Position numbers and translations under genes: made by a program
In this document: positions 25,392 through 34,046 of the stretch, piece after piece
Layout: the number at the start of each line of letters is the position of its first letter
Position numbering within the stretch: position 1 is the stretch's first letter
The notes under the pieces: model-generated
Database searches by the model: none
The model's input: the letters and a program-made list of their open reading frames with translations, nothing else
What the model was told of the DNA's origin: nothing
Origin: Streptomyces sp. NBC_01296
GTDB lineage: Bacteria; Actinomycetota; Actinomycetes; Streptomycetales; Streptomycetaceae
Reading direction: 5' to 3'
NCBI RefSeq assembly: GCF_035984415.1
Contig: NZ_CP130720.1
Location: 2,418,001-2,482,000 of the forward strand
Length of the DNA stretch: 64,000 nucleotides

Positions 25392-26228
25392 TCAGCTCCC
25401 GGAGATGTTCGCTGTGAGCACGCGGATGGCTTCGCGGGTGTTGTCGGCGGCGAAGCGAACCTCTCGCACCTCCTGCGTCGGCTTCCCGGGCTTGGGCGCC
25501 ACCGAGTAGGACTCGCGCAGCTTGATGCTGAGCGTGGTGGAGTCTCCGATCGGCATCGCCAACACCCCATCGCTGATGTTGACCGCCCTCCGGTAGCCGC
25601 TGTGCCGGGACGAGCGAACCGATTCGACGAGTTCTAGCGGAATGGTGATCTGAGTGAAGTGGGCGAAGCGCAGGACGATTTTGCCGTCGCCGACCGTGTG
25701 AGGGCGGATGGACAGCGCCGCGATGAATCCGAGTACCCATACCGATCCGTACACGGAGAGCACTAGCAGGGCGATGCGCGCCACCGTCCAAGGGATCAGA
25801 AGTTCGACGGCGAGGAGCTCCAGTGGCACAAGGAAGACCATCACCCACATAATTGGCTTGATTTCGGAGCCGTAGCTCAGGATCTGGTGTCCTTCAGGCG
25901 CGTCCGGCTTCCGACGGATCCAGCGCCACAGTGCACGGAAGAGTCCGAACTCCATCCCCATCGCTTTGGCGACGGGCGCGGGTAACACTGCGGACAGGGC
26001 CTGGTTGAGGGCCTCTTGCCCGTCGGCTCCCTGGCTCTTAGAGGTGCGGAACGCCCGCCTGGCCAGGGCGATTTCAGTGATGACGATCCCGGCCAGCAGG
26101 AGTTCGAGAAGCAGTCCCACCGCAACAGCTTCACCTAGGCTGAACACGCCGGTCCATACGAGACAGACCTGGGCGAGAACCACGGTGGGCGCCGCCCACC
26201 GGGCGGCGTTTGCCAAGAACTTCCTCAA
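25392..26228 (-). CDS. membrane protein of unknown function
   Basis: The 278-residue protein has two hydrophobic helices near the N-terminus (residues 10-55), a polar stretch, and two more (about residues 130-180: WVMVFLVPLELLAVELLIPWTVARIALLVL). The C-terminal roughly 90 residues are soluble and beta-rich (KIVLRFAHFTQITIPLELVESV...LSIKLRESYSV...EVRFAADN), like a PH/bPH2-type domain. I do not recognise the family. It stands alone in the decayed zone but looks intact, with a plausible RBS (GAGGAACG) before the ATG. The bases 26229-26392 hold no gene. Confidence 0.7.
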   Translation of the reverse strand: MRKFLANAARWAAPTVVLAQVCLVWTGVFSLGEAVAVGLLLELLLAGIVITEIALARRAFRTSKSQGADGQEALNQALSAVLPAPVAKAMGMEFGLFRALWRWIRRKPDAPEGHQILSYGSEIKPIMWVMVFLVPLELLAVELLIPWTVARIALLVLSVYGSVWVLGFIAALSIRPHTVGDGKIVLRFAHFTQITIPLELVESVRSSRHSGYRRAVNISDGVLAMPIGDSTTLSIKLRESYSVAPKPGKPTQEVREVRFAADNTREAIRVLTANISGS

Positions 26229-26392
26229 CGTTCCTCACCTGTCCTTGCACGGGTGCTCGGTGTCCTGGCAATCATGGCAGGCACCTCTTCAGGCGGAAGT
26301 GGGGGTAAGTATATTGCTGGCCATATTCGTTCGCATAAACCAGAGGGCGGAGGGCGCGCGGCAGAGAGATGACCGTGTCACGCCGGCAGCCG

Positions 26393-26776
26393 TCACGGCT
26401 TCACCCAGTCCTGTTCCACGACAATCCAGTGTCCACCAGTCAGTTGCTGTTCGAGGAATGCATAGGGCAGGAGGCCGTAGCCTTCGTCGCCCCACTGGGT
26501 CCCCCAGCTGTTGCGAACCTGGAACGCGCCCGGACCGGTGCCTCGGTCGTACGGAGCGGTGTCGACGTGATCGTCGTAGCCTGTCAGGAGGATGACATGA
26601 GGCCCCACGGACTGCTCAGTCGTCATTTGTACGGGGATGAAACCGCCATTGACCAAGGACATGGAGATCGAGGGGCAGAGCCGGATCTCCACACTCACCG
26701 GGATCCCTCGGGCAATCGCCCGGCGGGCAAGGTCTAGAGCGCCCGCTCCGTCGGGCGTGGACAGTCGCCTTATTAC
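26393..26776 (-). pseudogene. C-terminal half of a papain-like (C1) peptidase
   Basis: The leftward frame, open from 26776, encodes ALDLARRAIARGIPVSVEIR and then GPHVILLTGYDDH and FQVRNSWGTQWGDEGYGLLPYAFL. These carry the catalytic His and Asn and the NSWG signature of C1 peptidases. The half with the catalytic Cys is missing, and there is no start with an RBS. It ends next to the equally shortened neighbouring gene, so both were probably cut by the same rearrangement. Confidence 0.65.
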
Positions 26777-27283
26777 TTACTGTATGTGGCCCATCTTCGA
26801 GGGAGATCTGAGGTCGCAGTTCCACAGACGGAGCTTCTCTATGCGCTTCCCCAGCGGCAGGAGGTTGTGCCGCTTCACATAATCGATGACTCGCCTGTAC
26901 TCCGCTTCCGCCGCCTCGTCGTGCTCTGGGACGACCACCCGCCGTTCAGCGACGAGCCGTTCGATCAGCTCCGCCGCCTTGGCGCGCCGCGCCCGGCCCA
27001 CAGGCCGCTCCGAGTACGGCGTGGGCGTCTTCCTGCCGGTTTCCCGCCGCTCGGCCGCGTACCGCGGATCCTCCGGATGGTGACCGTGCTCCAGATAGAA
27101 CTTCCCTGCCCCGGTGACCTCGGCCCGCACCGCCCCGCCGCGGCGTACGACGACCAGCAGCCCTCGATCGCGCAACGCGTACGCGGACAGCCGTTCAGCC
27201 GACGCCACGCCAGGCTCCTCGCCGGCATCCAGCCGCCGCAGGAGCTCTCGCTGGCGGTCGTTCAACGGGGACCAGCGGTGCAT
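26777..27283 (-). CDS. HTH-like protein, probably 3'-truncated
   Basis: The protein has 168 residues. The N-terminal 70 (LNDRQRELLRRLDAGEEP...LSAYALRDRGLLVVVRRGGAVRAEVTGAGKFYLEHGHHP) look like a winged helix as seen in an abundant actinobacterial family of unknown role. A basic linker follows, then ELIERLVAERRVVVPEHDEAAEAEYRRVIDYVKRHNLLPLGKRIEKL. The sequence then turns into an unrelated end (RSPSKMGHIQ). Relatives I recall continue much further, so truncation at the junction with the protease remnant is likely. The bases 27284-27464 show no supported gene. Confidence 0.55.
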   Translation of the reverse strand: MHRWSPLNDRQRELLRRLDAGEEPGVASAERLSAYALRDRGLLVVVRRGGAVRAEVTGAGKFYLEHGHHPEDPRYAAERRETGRKTPTPYSERPVGRARRAKAAELIERLVAERRVVVPEHDEAAEAEYRRVIDYVKRHNLLPLGKRIEKLRLWNCDLRSPSKMGHIQ

Positions 27284-27464
27284 GCACCCACCTCACGCTC
27301 TCGCCAGCAGATCCCACCTGTGCCCAATCCCCCGCCCGTACGTGTTCCGCCGACGAGTACCGGAGGACGGCAGCGCAGCGGCGCTCCACTACAGAGCGTG
27401 TGCGCGGGAAGAGCTCGGCCAACGCCCGGACAAAGTCGGCATCCGCCCCGCCACCGCACGCAGA

Positions 27465-27512
27465 AAGCCGCCTCCCGAGCAGGCGCGCAGCCCGGCCCGA
27501 GGGGCGGCTTTT
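27465..27512. terminator. hairpin with T-run
   Basis: Arms AAGCCGCC (27465-27472) and GGCGGCTT (27503-27510) pair across 30 nt, and TTTTC follows on the plus strand. No clear gene precedes it on the plus strand. It lies about 120 bp outside the island's left repeat. Confidence 0.4.
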
Positions 27513-27558
27513 CATTGTTGACGCATCGTCAGGAATCAAGCCCGCCGAGCGGCAAATG

Positions 27559-27800
27559 AGCGTCACGAGCGTCATTTCAGCGTCAAGATATCGTCCGTAA
27601 CGCCCATAGTGCACATAATGCGCACCGACAAACCTGCAGGTCAGGAGCTTTTCGCGACCGGTTCAAGGATCGCGACGCACTCCATGTGGTGCGTCATCGG
27701 GAGAGCGTCAGTCAGAGGCGAGGGAAAGAAATCGCAGGTCAACTGGTTTCCCTGGTCTAACTGCAGGGCTACGGGTGCATCGAGCGTCAAACGAGCGTCA
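27559..27800. repeat. AGCGTCA direct repeats at the left island end
   Basis: Six copies of AGCGTCA start at 27559, 27568, 27579, 27704, 27783 and 27794, on both sides of the left boundary repeat. Two more lie near the right boundary (60912 and 60923). All point in the same direction. Clusters of short direct repeats beside a crossover site resemble arm-type sites for a tyrosine recombinase or its directionality factor. The rest of 27703-27948 shows no gene. Confidence 0.5.
27631..27702. other. left island boundary: copy of an RNA-methyltransferase 3' end
   Basis: These 72 bp match 61061-61132 with 10 mismatches and no gaps. Read leftward they encode THHMECVAILEPVAK-S-S-stop, the same C-terminus as the RNA methyltransferase at 61071-62402 (THHVECVAILEPIAK). 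Only this tail is present; upstream codons are unrelated. A partial copy of a gene's 3' end at the far side of an island is the usual trace of site-specific integration into that gene. Confidence 0.75.
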
Positions 27801-27948
27801 CGGACTTGTGCTGCCGCTAAGAACACTGGGCTCTCTCACCGCAGCCGTCGTCCCTTGGGCACCTGCCTCAACCGCCTCCCTCAGGTGCAGGTCCGGATTC
27901 ATTGGAGGGGAATCCCGGCCGTGCGCCTGCCGCGTCCGCTGTGAGCAT

Positions 27949-29049
27949 CTACCCACGCGCCAAAACTCCGCGAGGGATGCCCTTCAGTTGCCCCGGTTCC
28001 CTTTCCCCCGCATAGACGAAGTGCAGATCGTGACGCGCCCGAGTTGACATCACGTAGTACGCCATACGCAGTTCCGCCGAGGTGGGATCTGTTCCTGCGT
28101 CAGCCTCCGTGTCAGGCACCACGACCGTGTCGAACTGGATCCCCTTGACGCTTGCCCGGTGGACGATGACAACGCCAGGGCGCGACAGGTCGAGGGTCCG
28201 GTAGCGGCCCCCCGTCGCTTGCGCCGTGTACATCTGCGGCCGAAGCCGCGGTGCTTTGCGTTCCAGTCGGGTGAGGATTTCGAACTGGGCCTGGGTGGAG
28301 TGCATTACCACTCCGATGCTGCGGCCGGGTCGCATCCCGGCGAGACCGATCAGCAGGTCCGCCACCGCTCCTTGATGTGAGAGCGAGTGCAGCCGAGGCA
28401 ACGGGCCGTCCCGCTCCGGAAGCACGGGCAGTCGGGGTCCCGTGTGGAACCTGGCGCCGAGCTCGGCTGTCTGCCGGGTGTTGCGGTAGTTGGCGTCAAC
28501 CGCGTGGGGCGAGCACTTGCCCAGGCCTTGCGCGATCTCCGCCAGGGTGGAATTCGTGTTGGTCAGCCGCTGGCACTCGTCGGCGAAGACGGTGGTGCGG
28601 GCACCGAGGATCCGGCACAGGCGGTAGAAGGCAGGGGGCAGATCCTGCCCTTCGTCGACCACCAGTGTCAGCGGATCGCCAGGATCCTCGAGCGCGGCCC
28701 GCTCGTAGAAGGCTGGCCAGTCGTACCATCCGTCATCGGCACGCGGGGCATCGGCGCCGTACCACTGGGCGAGCCAGGAGTGTGCGGTCGCAACGGTGAC
28801 GTGCGTACCGCTGGAGGACAACGCGGACACCATCGGCGCCAGCGACTGGCGCAGGAGGTTGGATCGGGTCAGCAGGACGGCCGGCCTTCCGGTAAGGGCG
28901 AGCATGACGGCCCGCTGCGCCGCCAGCACGCTCTTGCCGCTCCCCGGCGGCCCGCTGATCACGTGGTTCCCGTCGAAAGGCAGTCCATCGAGCAGCGCTC
29001 GCTGGGTAGGCGTCAAGTCGAGGTAGGTCAGTGTCACGGTTCCGCTCAT
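27949..29049 (-). CDS. short UvrD-like helicase, last gene of the DISARM-like operon
   Basis: The protein has 366 residues from the ATG at 29049, which overlaps the DrmB stop by 4 nt (ATGA). SF1 motifs are visible: Q-like LDLTPTQRALLDG, Walker A GPPGSGKS, VVDEGQDLPPAFY (Walker B), DANYRNTRQ, and VIVHRASVKGIQFDTVVVP near the end. It lacks the large 1B/2B insertions of full UvrD, so it may be a minimal ATPase rather than a processive helicase. It occupies the position where DISARM loci often carry DrmC, a phospholipase-D-fold protein; no HKD motif is present here. It acts with DrmA/DrmB by inference from coupling. Confidence 0.8.
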   Translation of the reverse strand: MSGTVTLTYLDLTPTQRALLDGLPFDGNHVISGPPGSGKSVLAAQRAVMLALTGRPAVLLTRSNLLRQSLAPMVSALSSSGTHVTVATAHSWLAQWYGADAPRADDGWYDWPAFYERAALEDPGDPLTLVVDEGQDLPPAFYRLCRILGARTTVFADECQRLTNTNSTLAEIAQGLGKCSPHAVDANYRNTRQTAELGARFHTGPRLPVLPERDGPLPRLHSLSHQGAVADLLIGLAGMRPGRSIGVVMHSTQAQFEILTRLERKAPRLRPQMYTAQATGGRYRTLDLSRPGVVIVHRASVKGIQFDTVVVPDTEADAGTDPTSAELRMAYYVMSTRARHDLHFVYAGEREPGQLKGIPRGVLARG

Positions 29050-30881
29050 TCCTGAGTGGCCGCTGCCCGGGCGGCCGCCACGATCGGCTCGAAGAACCCG
29101 GGCACGCCGCCCCCGCCCACGACCAAAGCTCGGTCCAGCAAGGTGTTTCCGGTCTCGCAGCTGGTTTCCGGAAGCAGTGCGCAGGCGTGGCAGGCGGCAC
29201 GGTTGAGGTTCCCGAAGCCCTGCCCGGTGTGCTCCGAGCACAGCGGGTCCGCGGAGCACCAGGCGGCGGCCTCGGCCATCCGCAGCAGTGTCTCGGCGAG
29301 CCGCGGCTGCTCCCCCTGCTGTACGAGGCCCCCGAGCGTGCCCTCGGCGTCCCCGGCTGCGGTGTACACGAGGACCCCGTACTGGTCGTGTTCGGGCCGG
29401 GCATAGACGCGCTCGCGCAGGCTGGCCGTGGTGTAGCCCGATTCGAAGGACAGCTGGCGCACCAACAGGTGTCCGAGCGTGTGCAGGAGCACGAAGCGCG
29501 GGGAGAGCTCCACTCCCGTCAGGGCCTGGAGCCGGTCCTTCTGGAAGGAGCGTTCGAGATCGCCCCTGAGACCTGCCACCCGGGCCCGTACGGCGTCATG
29601 CTGCTCCCAAGCGGTCAGCGCAGCCACGTCCAGAGTGAGCAGAACGCCTTCGCCGAAGACTTCGACCGCGGGCAGCCAGCGCAGTCTGCGGGAGGTGTCG
29701 GACGGGACGATCGCAGCATCCGGAGAGACCCGGCTGAAGCCCGAGAGGGCCCGTACTTCTCGCAGCCGGTCGGCGAGGACGATGCGGCCGACGCGCTGGT
29801 GCAGTCCGGCCCACGGCTCCGTGGTCTCCCGCTGCAACCCCAGCCCGGAACCGCGGACCAGAAAGTCACGCGTCGTCGGCGGTTCGGCGGCCGTCAGCGC
29901 CGACCATTCCTCGCGGCGCAGATCCAAGCTCGCAGTGACCGTGCCGGCGGCATTGGCCTGGGCGGGGGTGCCGGTCCCGGTTTCCTCGGCGATGAGTGCA
30001 TCGAGCACGGCGTCATCCACGTTCGTATCCTCCTTGATCATGTCTCGGAGGATGTCCGCACGCGGGGTCCCGGCTGCCTTGCACAGAGGTACCCAGTAGT
30101 CGCTCTCGCGGACGCGCTCGGCGAGATCGTCTCCCTCCAGAACCGGCACCTCGGCCTCGGGAAGGGAGAGGGCCGAGTGGACCACCGGGTAGTAGAGGTT
30201 GCCTGCGGTGCGCTGCACTACCTGGACCGGCTTGGCACAGTCTGCGGCTTCACGCACCCTCTGCCAGGGATTCCGTCCGGAGCACCGCATGCCGTGGGTG
30301 CCCAGCACGTCCAACAGGTCCCGGGACGCACCGCAACCAGGGGCAGCGCAGGAGACGGAGAGCGCCTCCAGGCCGGTTGCCCGGTCAGAGACGCGGAAGC
30401 GCAGTTGTTCGCGCGAGCCGCAGGACTGCCGCTGTGCGGCGTCGAGCCTCGCATGGGCCCAGAACCACCAGTCCACGTCGCTGAGGTGGCCGCCGGCACA
30501 GATCTGGACGAACCGCATCGGGGCGAGCTTGCGCACCGGCATGCAGGAGGGACAACTCGGCGGTGTCCCGGGCTTCTCATCGTTGATCCGCCAACGCACC
30601 ATGCGGCGGCACGAGCCGCAGAACAGCCAGGCCGGAAATCGGATGTACGGCGCGCCGGGCGCATCAGAGCGGTCGAAGCGGTCGTTGAGAGTTGCAGGCG
30701 CCGCGAAGAAACCGGTCACACCGAGCCGGGAGGCCAATCGCGGTGATTCCACCGGCTGACGCACTCGCGGCCAGTCACCGATCCCGGTCGCGACGAACGA
30801 CTCGCCCTGGATGTCGAAAACCGCGCCGACACCGAACGGGAGCACCGTCTGTGCCTGACGGACTCGAAGCTTGCGGTTCAC
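29046..30881 (-). CDS. drmB: DrmB-like DUF1998 protein
   Basis: The protein has 611 residues from the GTG at 30881, which overlaps the DrmA stop (GTGA). The start RKLRVRQAQTVLPFGVGAVFD is typical of DrmB (R.SQ....G.G.....). Zinc-binding cysteine pairs follow (FCGSCRRMVRW...PPSCPSC) and the FVQICAGGHLSDVDW motif. The C-terminal DUF1998 part has FVLLHTLGHLLVRQLSFESGY...LRERVYA and cysteine-rich NLNRAACHACALLPETSCE. In DISARM, DrmB works with DrmA to load on and block incoming phage DNA. Length and order fit class 1 systems. It is co-translated with both neighbours. Confidence 0.88.
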   Translation of the reverse strand: MNRKLRVRQAQTVLPFGVGAVFDIQGESFVATGIGDWPRVRQPVESPRLASRLGVTGFFAAPATLNDRFDRSDAPGAPYIRFPAWLFCGSCRRMVRWRINDEKPGTPPSCPSCMPVRKLAPMRFVQICAGGHLSDVDWWFWAHARLDAAQRQSCGSREQLRFRVSDRATGLEALSVSCAAPGCGASRDLLDVLGTHGMRCSGRNPWQRVREAADCAKPVQVVQRTAGNLYYPVVHSALSLPEAEVPVLEGDDLAERVRESDYWVPLCKAAGTPRADILRDMIKEDTNVDDAVLDALIAEETGTGTPAQANAAGTVTASLDLRREEWSALTAAEPPTTRDFLVRGSGLGLQRETTEPWAGLHQRVGRIVLADRLREVRALSGFSRVSPDAAIVPSDTSRRLRWLPAVEVFGEGVLLTLDVAALTAWEQHDAVRARVAGLRGDLERSFQKDRLQALTGVELSPRFVLLHTLGHLLVRQLSFESGYTTASLRERVYARPEHDQYGVLVYTAAGDAEGTLGGLVQQGEQPRLAETLLRMAEAAAWCSADPLCSEHTGQGFGNLNRAACHACALLPETSCETGNTLLDRALVVGGGGVPGFFEPIVAAARAAATQE

Positions 30882-33800
30882 TGGTCGGCTCCCTTTACCG
30901 TCACCTGGCATTCGCGATCCACGCTGCGCATGGAGTGGAGGGTCTCCCACAGCCCGCCGTGCTGTTCGAAGTTCTTCAACAGGTTGTGCTGCCCCTTGCC
31001 CTGATTGCGGTAGTAGAGCGCCTTGCCCTCTTGCCTGGCGTTGTGCGCGGCCTCCTCCCAAGCAGCAAGCAGCTCGGACAGTTCGGTGCGGACCGCATGT
31101 GCAGCGCGCCGGTCACTGGCCCCTGCCTTCCGTGCGAGCAGCTCGGCCAGCGCCTGCGCCTCACCGATGCGGTCCGGCAGTTCGCCTGCCTGGTTCTCGG
31201 CGCTCAGGCCAAGCCGGTGCCGTACGAGGATCACGAGAGCGGCGTGCAGCGCCCGGCGGCGCGCCGGCACCGACCACGGTGTGACGCTGGTCGGTTCGAC
31301 ATGGCGGTAGAGGGCCCGGTGATAGGGGTCGAAGGTCTCGTAGTGTGAACGGTCCCTAGGACGTGTGGCGTTGAAGAAGGCGATGACCAGTCCGGGCACT
31401 GCATGCCGACCGACCCGACTGGTGGCCTGGATGTACTCGGCCGTGGTCTTGGGCTGCCCCTGCATCAGCATCAGCGCGAGCCGTTTTACGTCCACTCCCA
31501 CCGACAGCATGTTGGTGCAGGGCAGGAAGGACACGGCTTCGGGATGCGTCCAGGGCTTCTCCAGCCGGTCCAGCAGCACGGGCTGTTCGGCCCGTGCCAG
31601 GTTGCTGGTCAGCTCCTGAACCTGGTGGTCGGCGAGTTGCCGGACACCGGATCCGGCGTCCAGGCCGGCGAGCTGGGCAGGGATGTCATCGGCCGCGGCC
31701 GTGACGGTACGACCGAGTTCGCGGAGGCTGTGATGATAGGCGACGAGGGTCCAGTAGGAGTCCCGGTGCTCCTCCGGCAGTTCCCAGGCCCCTTGGAGCA
31801 TGGCCGCAGCGGTGGCGACCGCTGCACGGCCGGCCGTGTGCCCCTGGGCCATGACGCCCAGGTAGCGCCGCCCGGGGCGTGAGGTGTCGGGTTCGGCGAA
31901 GTACGAGTGCCGGGCGTCAAGCCCGGCGGGCGGGAAGAGCTGTACGTCGGTGCCGTAGAGAGCGCGTACCTGTTCACCGGAGCGGCGGATCGTCGCGGTG
32001 GAGGCGACCACCTTGGGGCCCGTCCCGTCGGCCGTCGCGCACAGGCCGAGAATGGCCGCCTCGTACAGCCCCACCGTTGTGCCGAGCGGCCCGGTCAGCA
32101 GGTGCAGTTCGTCCTGGATGACCAGGGCGGGCGGCAGACTGACGCCCCCTGCCCCGAACAGGCTCCCCGCCCGAGGCTCCCAGGCGAGCCGCGCAAACTT
32201 GTCGACCGTACCGAGGACGAAGGTGGGCGGCCGGTCATACAGCTGCTCGTCTACGACGGCTACCGGCAGCTCGTCGTGGAAGGCGCACTCGTCGCGCGGA
32301 CAGTAGAACGCGAAGGAGACGACGTCGGCCCGAATGCCGTAGTCGGCGTGATCAGGCGAACGGTGGGCCGGCACGATGCGGGTGCCGCACCAGGGGCAGC
32401 GGTCGAGGATGAAGACGTCCTCGGGCCGAGCCGCGGACCGTACGTCCTGGGCTGCCCTGTCAGCCGCCTCGTACGTGTTCGGCGAGGTGGCCTCGCCGAC
32501 CCACAGCCCGATCGAGAACGGCTCCTCGCCATAACGACCTGGATCTGCGCGGCGCATCGTCTCCAGAGCACACACCGTCGTCGCGGCTCGCTGGAACTGC
32601 TGAGTGGTCAGCAAACTGAGTGTGTAACGGCTGAGGACCGCAGTGCCGCCGCCCTTCGGTTCACGCCGGCGCAGCACCATCACGAAGGCGGCGAGGAGCA
32701 GGTACGCCTCGGTCTTGCCACCACCGGTGGGAAACCAGATCAGGTCCGTCATTCCGCGGTCGGGGTGGCGGCGATCGGCGACGCCGTCCAGGGTCAACAG
32801 GAAGAACGCCAGCTGGAAGGGGCGCCAGGCGGACCGGGGGTCCGGCGCCGGGTCGACAGGAACGGAGTCTCGCCGGGCCCGCCGCTCCCCCGCCTGGTCC
32901 CGTGCGGAGTGGCGCATCTGCAGGGCCATGGCGAGGTTGGCCGCGCGGAACGCCTCCAGGAGTTCCGGGCAGCCGGGATCGCAGAGGGTGCGTACGCCGG
33001 ACTCCATCCGGGTGACGGCCGTGCCGATGCGTTCCAGGACCCGGTCGGCGGCATCCCTGCCCCAGGCGGGTATTTCGATGCCCTTCTGCTCCTCGTACCA
33101 GTTGCGGTAGTCGGAGGTGAAGTCCGCCAGTTCCTGCCGCAGCTGCGCGACGGGCACGTCCGGATCTGCAAGGTGGAGCACGTTGAGTACGGGCGCGCCC
33201 GTGAGACCCGCGGCACGGGTGGCGGGTACTTCGGCCTCCGGCAGGACCACCGCGCGCAGTCCGGTCACGGCCTCGCCGTCGCCACTCTCCTCGACGGCGC
33301 AGCCGTGGCCTACGGCGTGGGTGCGTACGTGGCGGTACTGGAGCCGCAGCTCCTGCTCTTCCGGATCCCGGCTGGCGAGCCGGACGCTGGGGTACTGCAG
33401 TACCCGCCCGTCGCAGGGACGCACGCCGAGAGCCACCTGGAACAGCATCCGGTCCCACTGGGCCGACCGGCCCAGCGCCGGTTCGGTGCGAGCCGTGTTC
33501 ACCAGCGCCACGGTCACCAGCAGGCCCTCGCCGAGGGGGCGGCGGCGAATCCTGATTTCGGCCCTCCCGTCGAGGACGCTGACGGCGTCTCGGTCCAGTC
33601 CGACGCGGTGGTTCTCCTCCGGGAGCGCGACCCTCTGCCAGCGGCGCCCCTGGTCTCCCAGAGCGCGCAGGGTGCGGTAGTAGGCGCCACCGCAGTCGAT
33701 CTCGATGGTGTCACTGTCCGTGTAGAAGCTGAGCCCGAGCGACGAAGGCAGCCACGAGTTGGACTCCGGTACCGGATCGTCCGCCGGGTTGGTGTCGAGG

Positions 33801-33997
33801 GCCGCGCCTTCGGTTCCGATGCCGTCTTCGTCTTCGGCTGCCAGCGTCAGCTGCCTCTGGAGATCCGCATCTTGGGGGTAGAGCGTGCCCATCAGGTACT
33901 GGCGGTCAGGTGGCGCGTCGAGGACCTCGTCCTCACCGTAGGCCGGTCCGACCAGCTGGCGGCTCAGATAGTCGACGAGTTCTTGTCGGGGATCCAT
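30878..33997 (-). CDS. drmA: DrmA-like SF2 helicase
   Basis: The protein has 1039 residues. The N-terminal 380 residues are a DrmA-type accessory region, starting RQELVDYLSRQLVGP. The helicase core has FPTGGGKTEAY (K428), the family motif RYTLSLLTTQQFQRA, a zinc-like CPWCG...CPRDEC element, VDKFARLAWEP, VIQDELHLLTGPLGT (D629/E630) and VVASTATIRR. The second RecA lobe carries VKRLALMLMQGQPKTTAEYIQATSRVGR. DrmA binds and unwinds foreign DNA together with DrmB. GAGGAA lies 7 nt before the ATG. It is 49 bp after the sigma-like gene in the same operon. Confidence 0.9.
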   Translation of the reverse strand: MDPRQELVDYLSRQLVGPAYGEDEVLDAPPDRQYLMGTLYPQDADLQRQLTLAAEDEDGIGTEGAALDTNPADDPVPESNSWLPSSLGLSFYTDSDTIEIDCGGAYYRTLRALGDQGRRWQRVALPEENHRVGLDRDAVSVLDGRAEIRIRRRPLGEGLLVTVALVNTARTEPALGRSAQWDRMLFQVALGVRPCDGRVLQYPSVRLASRDPEEQELRLQYRHVRTHAVGHGCAVEESGDGEAVTGLRAVVLPEAEVPATRAAGLTGAPVLNVLHLADPDVPVAQLRQELADFTSDYRNWYEEQKGIEIPAWGRDAADRVLERIGTAVTRMESGVRTLCDPGCPELLEAFRAANLAMALQMRHSARDQAGERRARRDSVPVDPAPDPRSAWRPFQLAFFLLTLDGVADRRHPDRGMTDLIWFPTGGGKTEAYLLLAAFVMVLRRREPKGGGTAVLSRYTLSLLTTQQFQRAATTVCALETMRRADPGRYGEEPFSIGLWVGEATSPNTYEAADRAAQDVRSAARPEDVFILDRCPWCGTRIVPAHRSPDHADYGIRADVVSFAFYCPRDECAFHDELPVAVVDEQLYDRPPTFVLGTVDKFARLAWEPRAGSLFGAGGVSLPPALVIQDELHLLTGPLGTTVGLYEAAILGLCATADGTGPKVVASTATIRRSGEQVRALYGTDVQLFPPAGLDARHSYFAEPDTSRPGRRYLGVMAQGHTAGRAAVATAAAMLQGAWELPEEHRDSYWTLVAYHHSLRELGRTVTAAADDIPAQLAGLDAGSGVRQLADHQVQELTSNLARAEQPVLLDRLEKPWTHPEAVSFLPCTNMLSVGVDVKRLALMLMQGQPKTTAEYIQATSRVGRHAVPGLVIAFFNATRPRDRSHYETFDPYHRALYRHVEPTSVTPWSVPARRRALHAALVILVRHRLGLSAENQAGELPDRIGEAQALAELLARKAGASDRRAAHAVRTELSELLAAWEEAAHNARQEGKALYYRNQGKGQHNLLKNFEQHGGLWETLHSMRSVDRECQVTVKGADQ

Positions 33998-34046
33998 GGT
34001 GTTCCTCGGGGAAGTACGGGGCGTGCCGGGCCGGGAAGAGTGGATT

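Noticed and set aside
27195..27614. A 139-codon leftward open frame overlapping the HTH-like gene
   Set aside because: It overlaps a better gene in another frame, runs through the hairpin at 27465-27512 and shows no motif.
30718..31061. A longer version of the DrmB-like gene starting at 31061
   Set aside because: The extra residues would overlap the DrmA coding region by 180 bp and are low-complexity. The GTG at 30881 overlaps the DrmA stop by 4 nt and begins at the family's conserved start.
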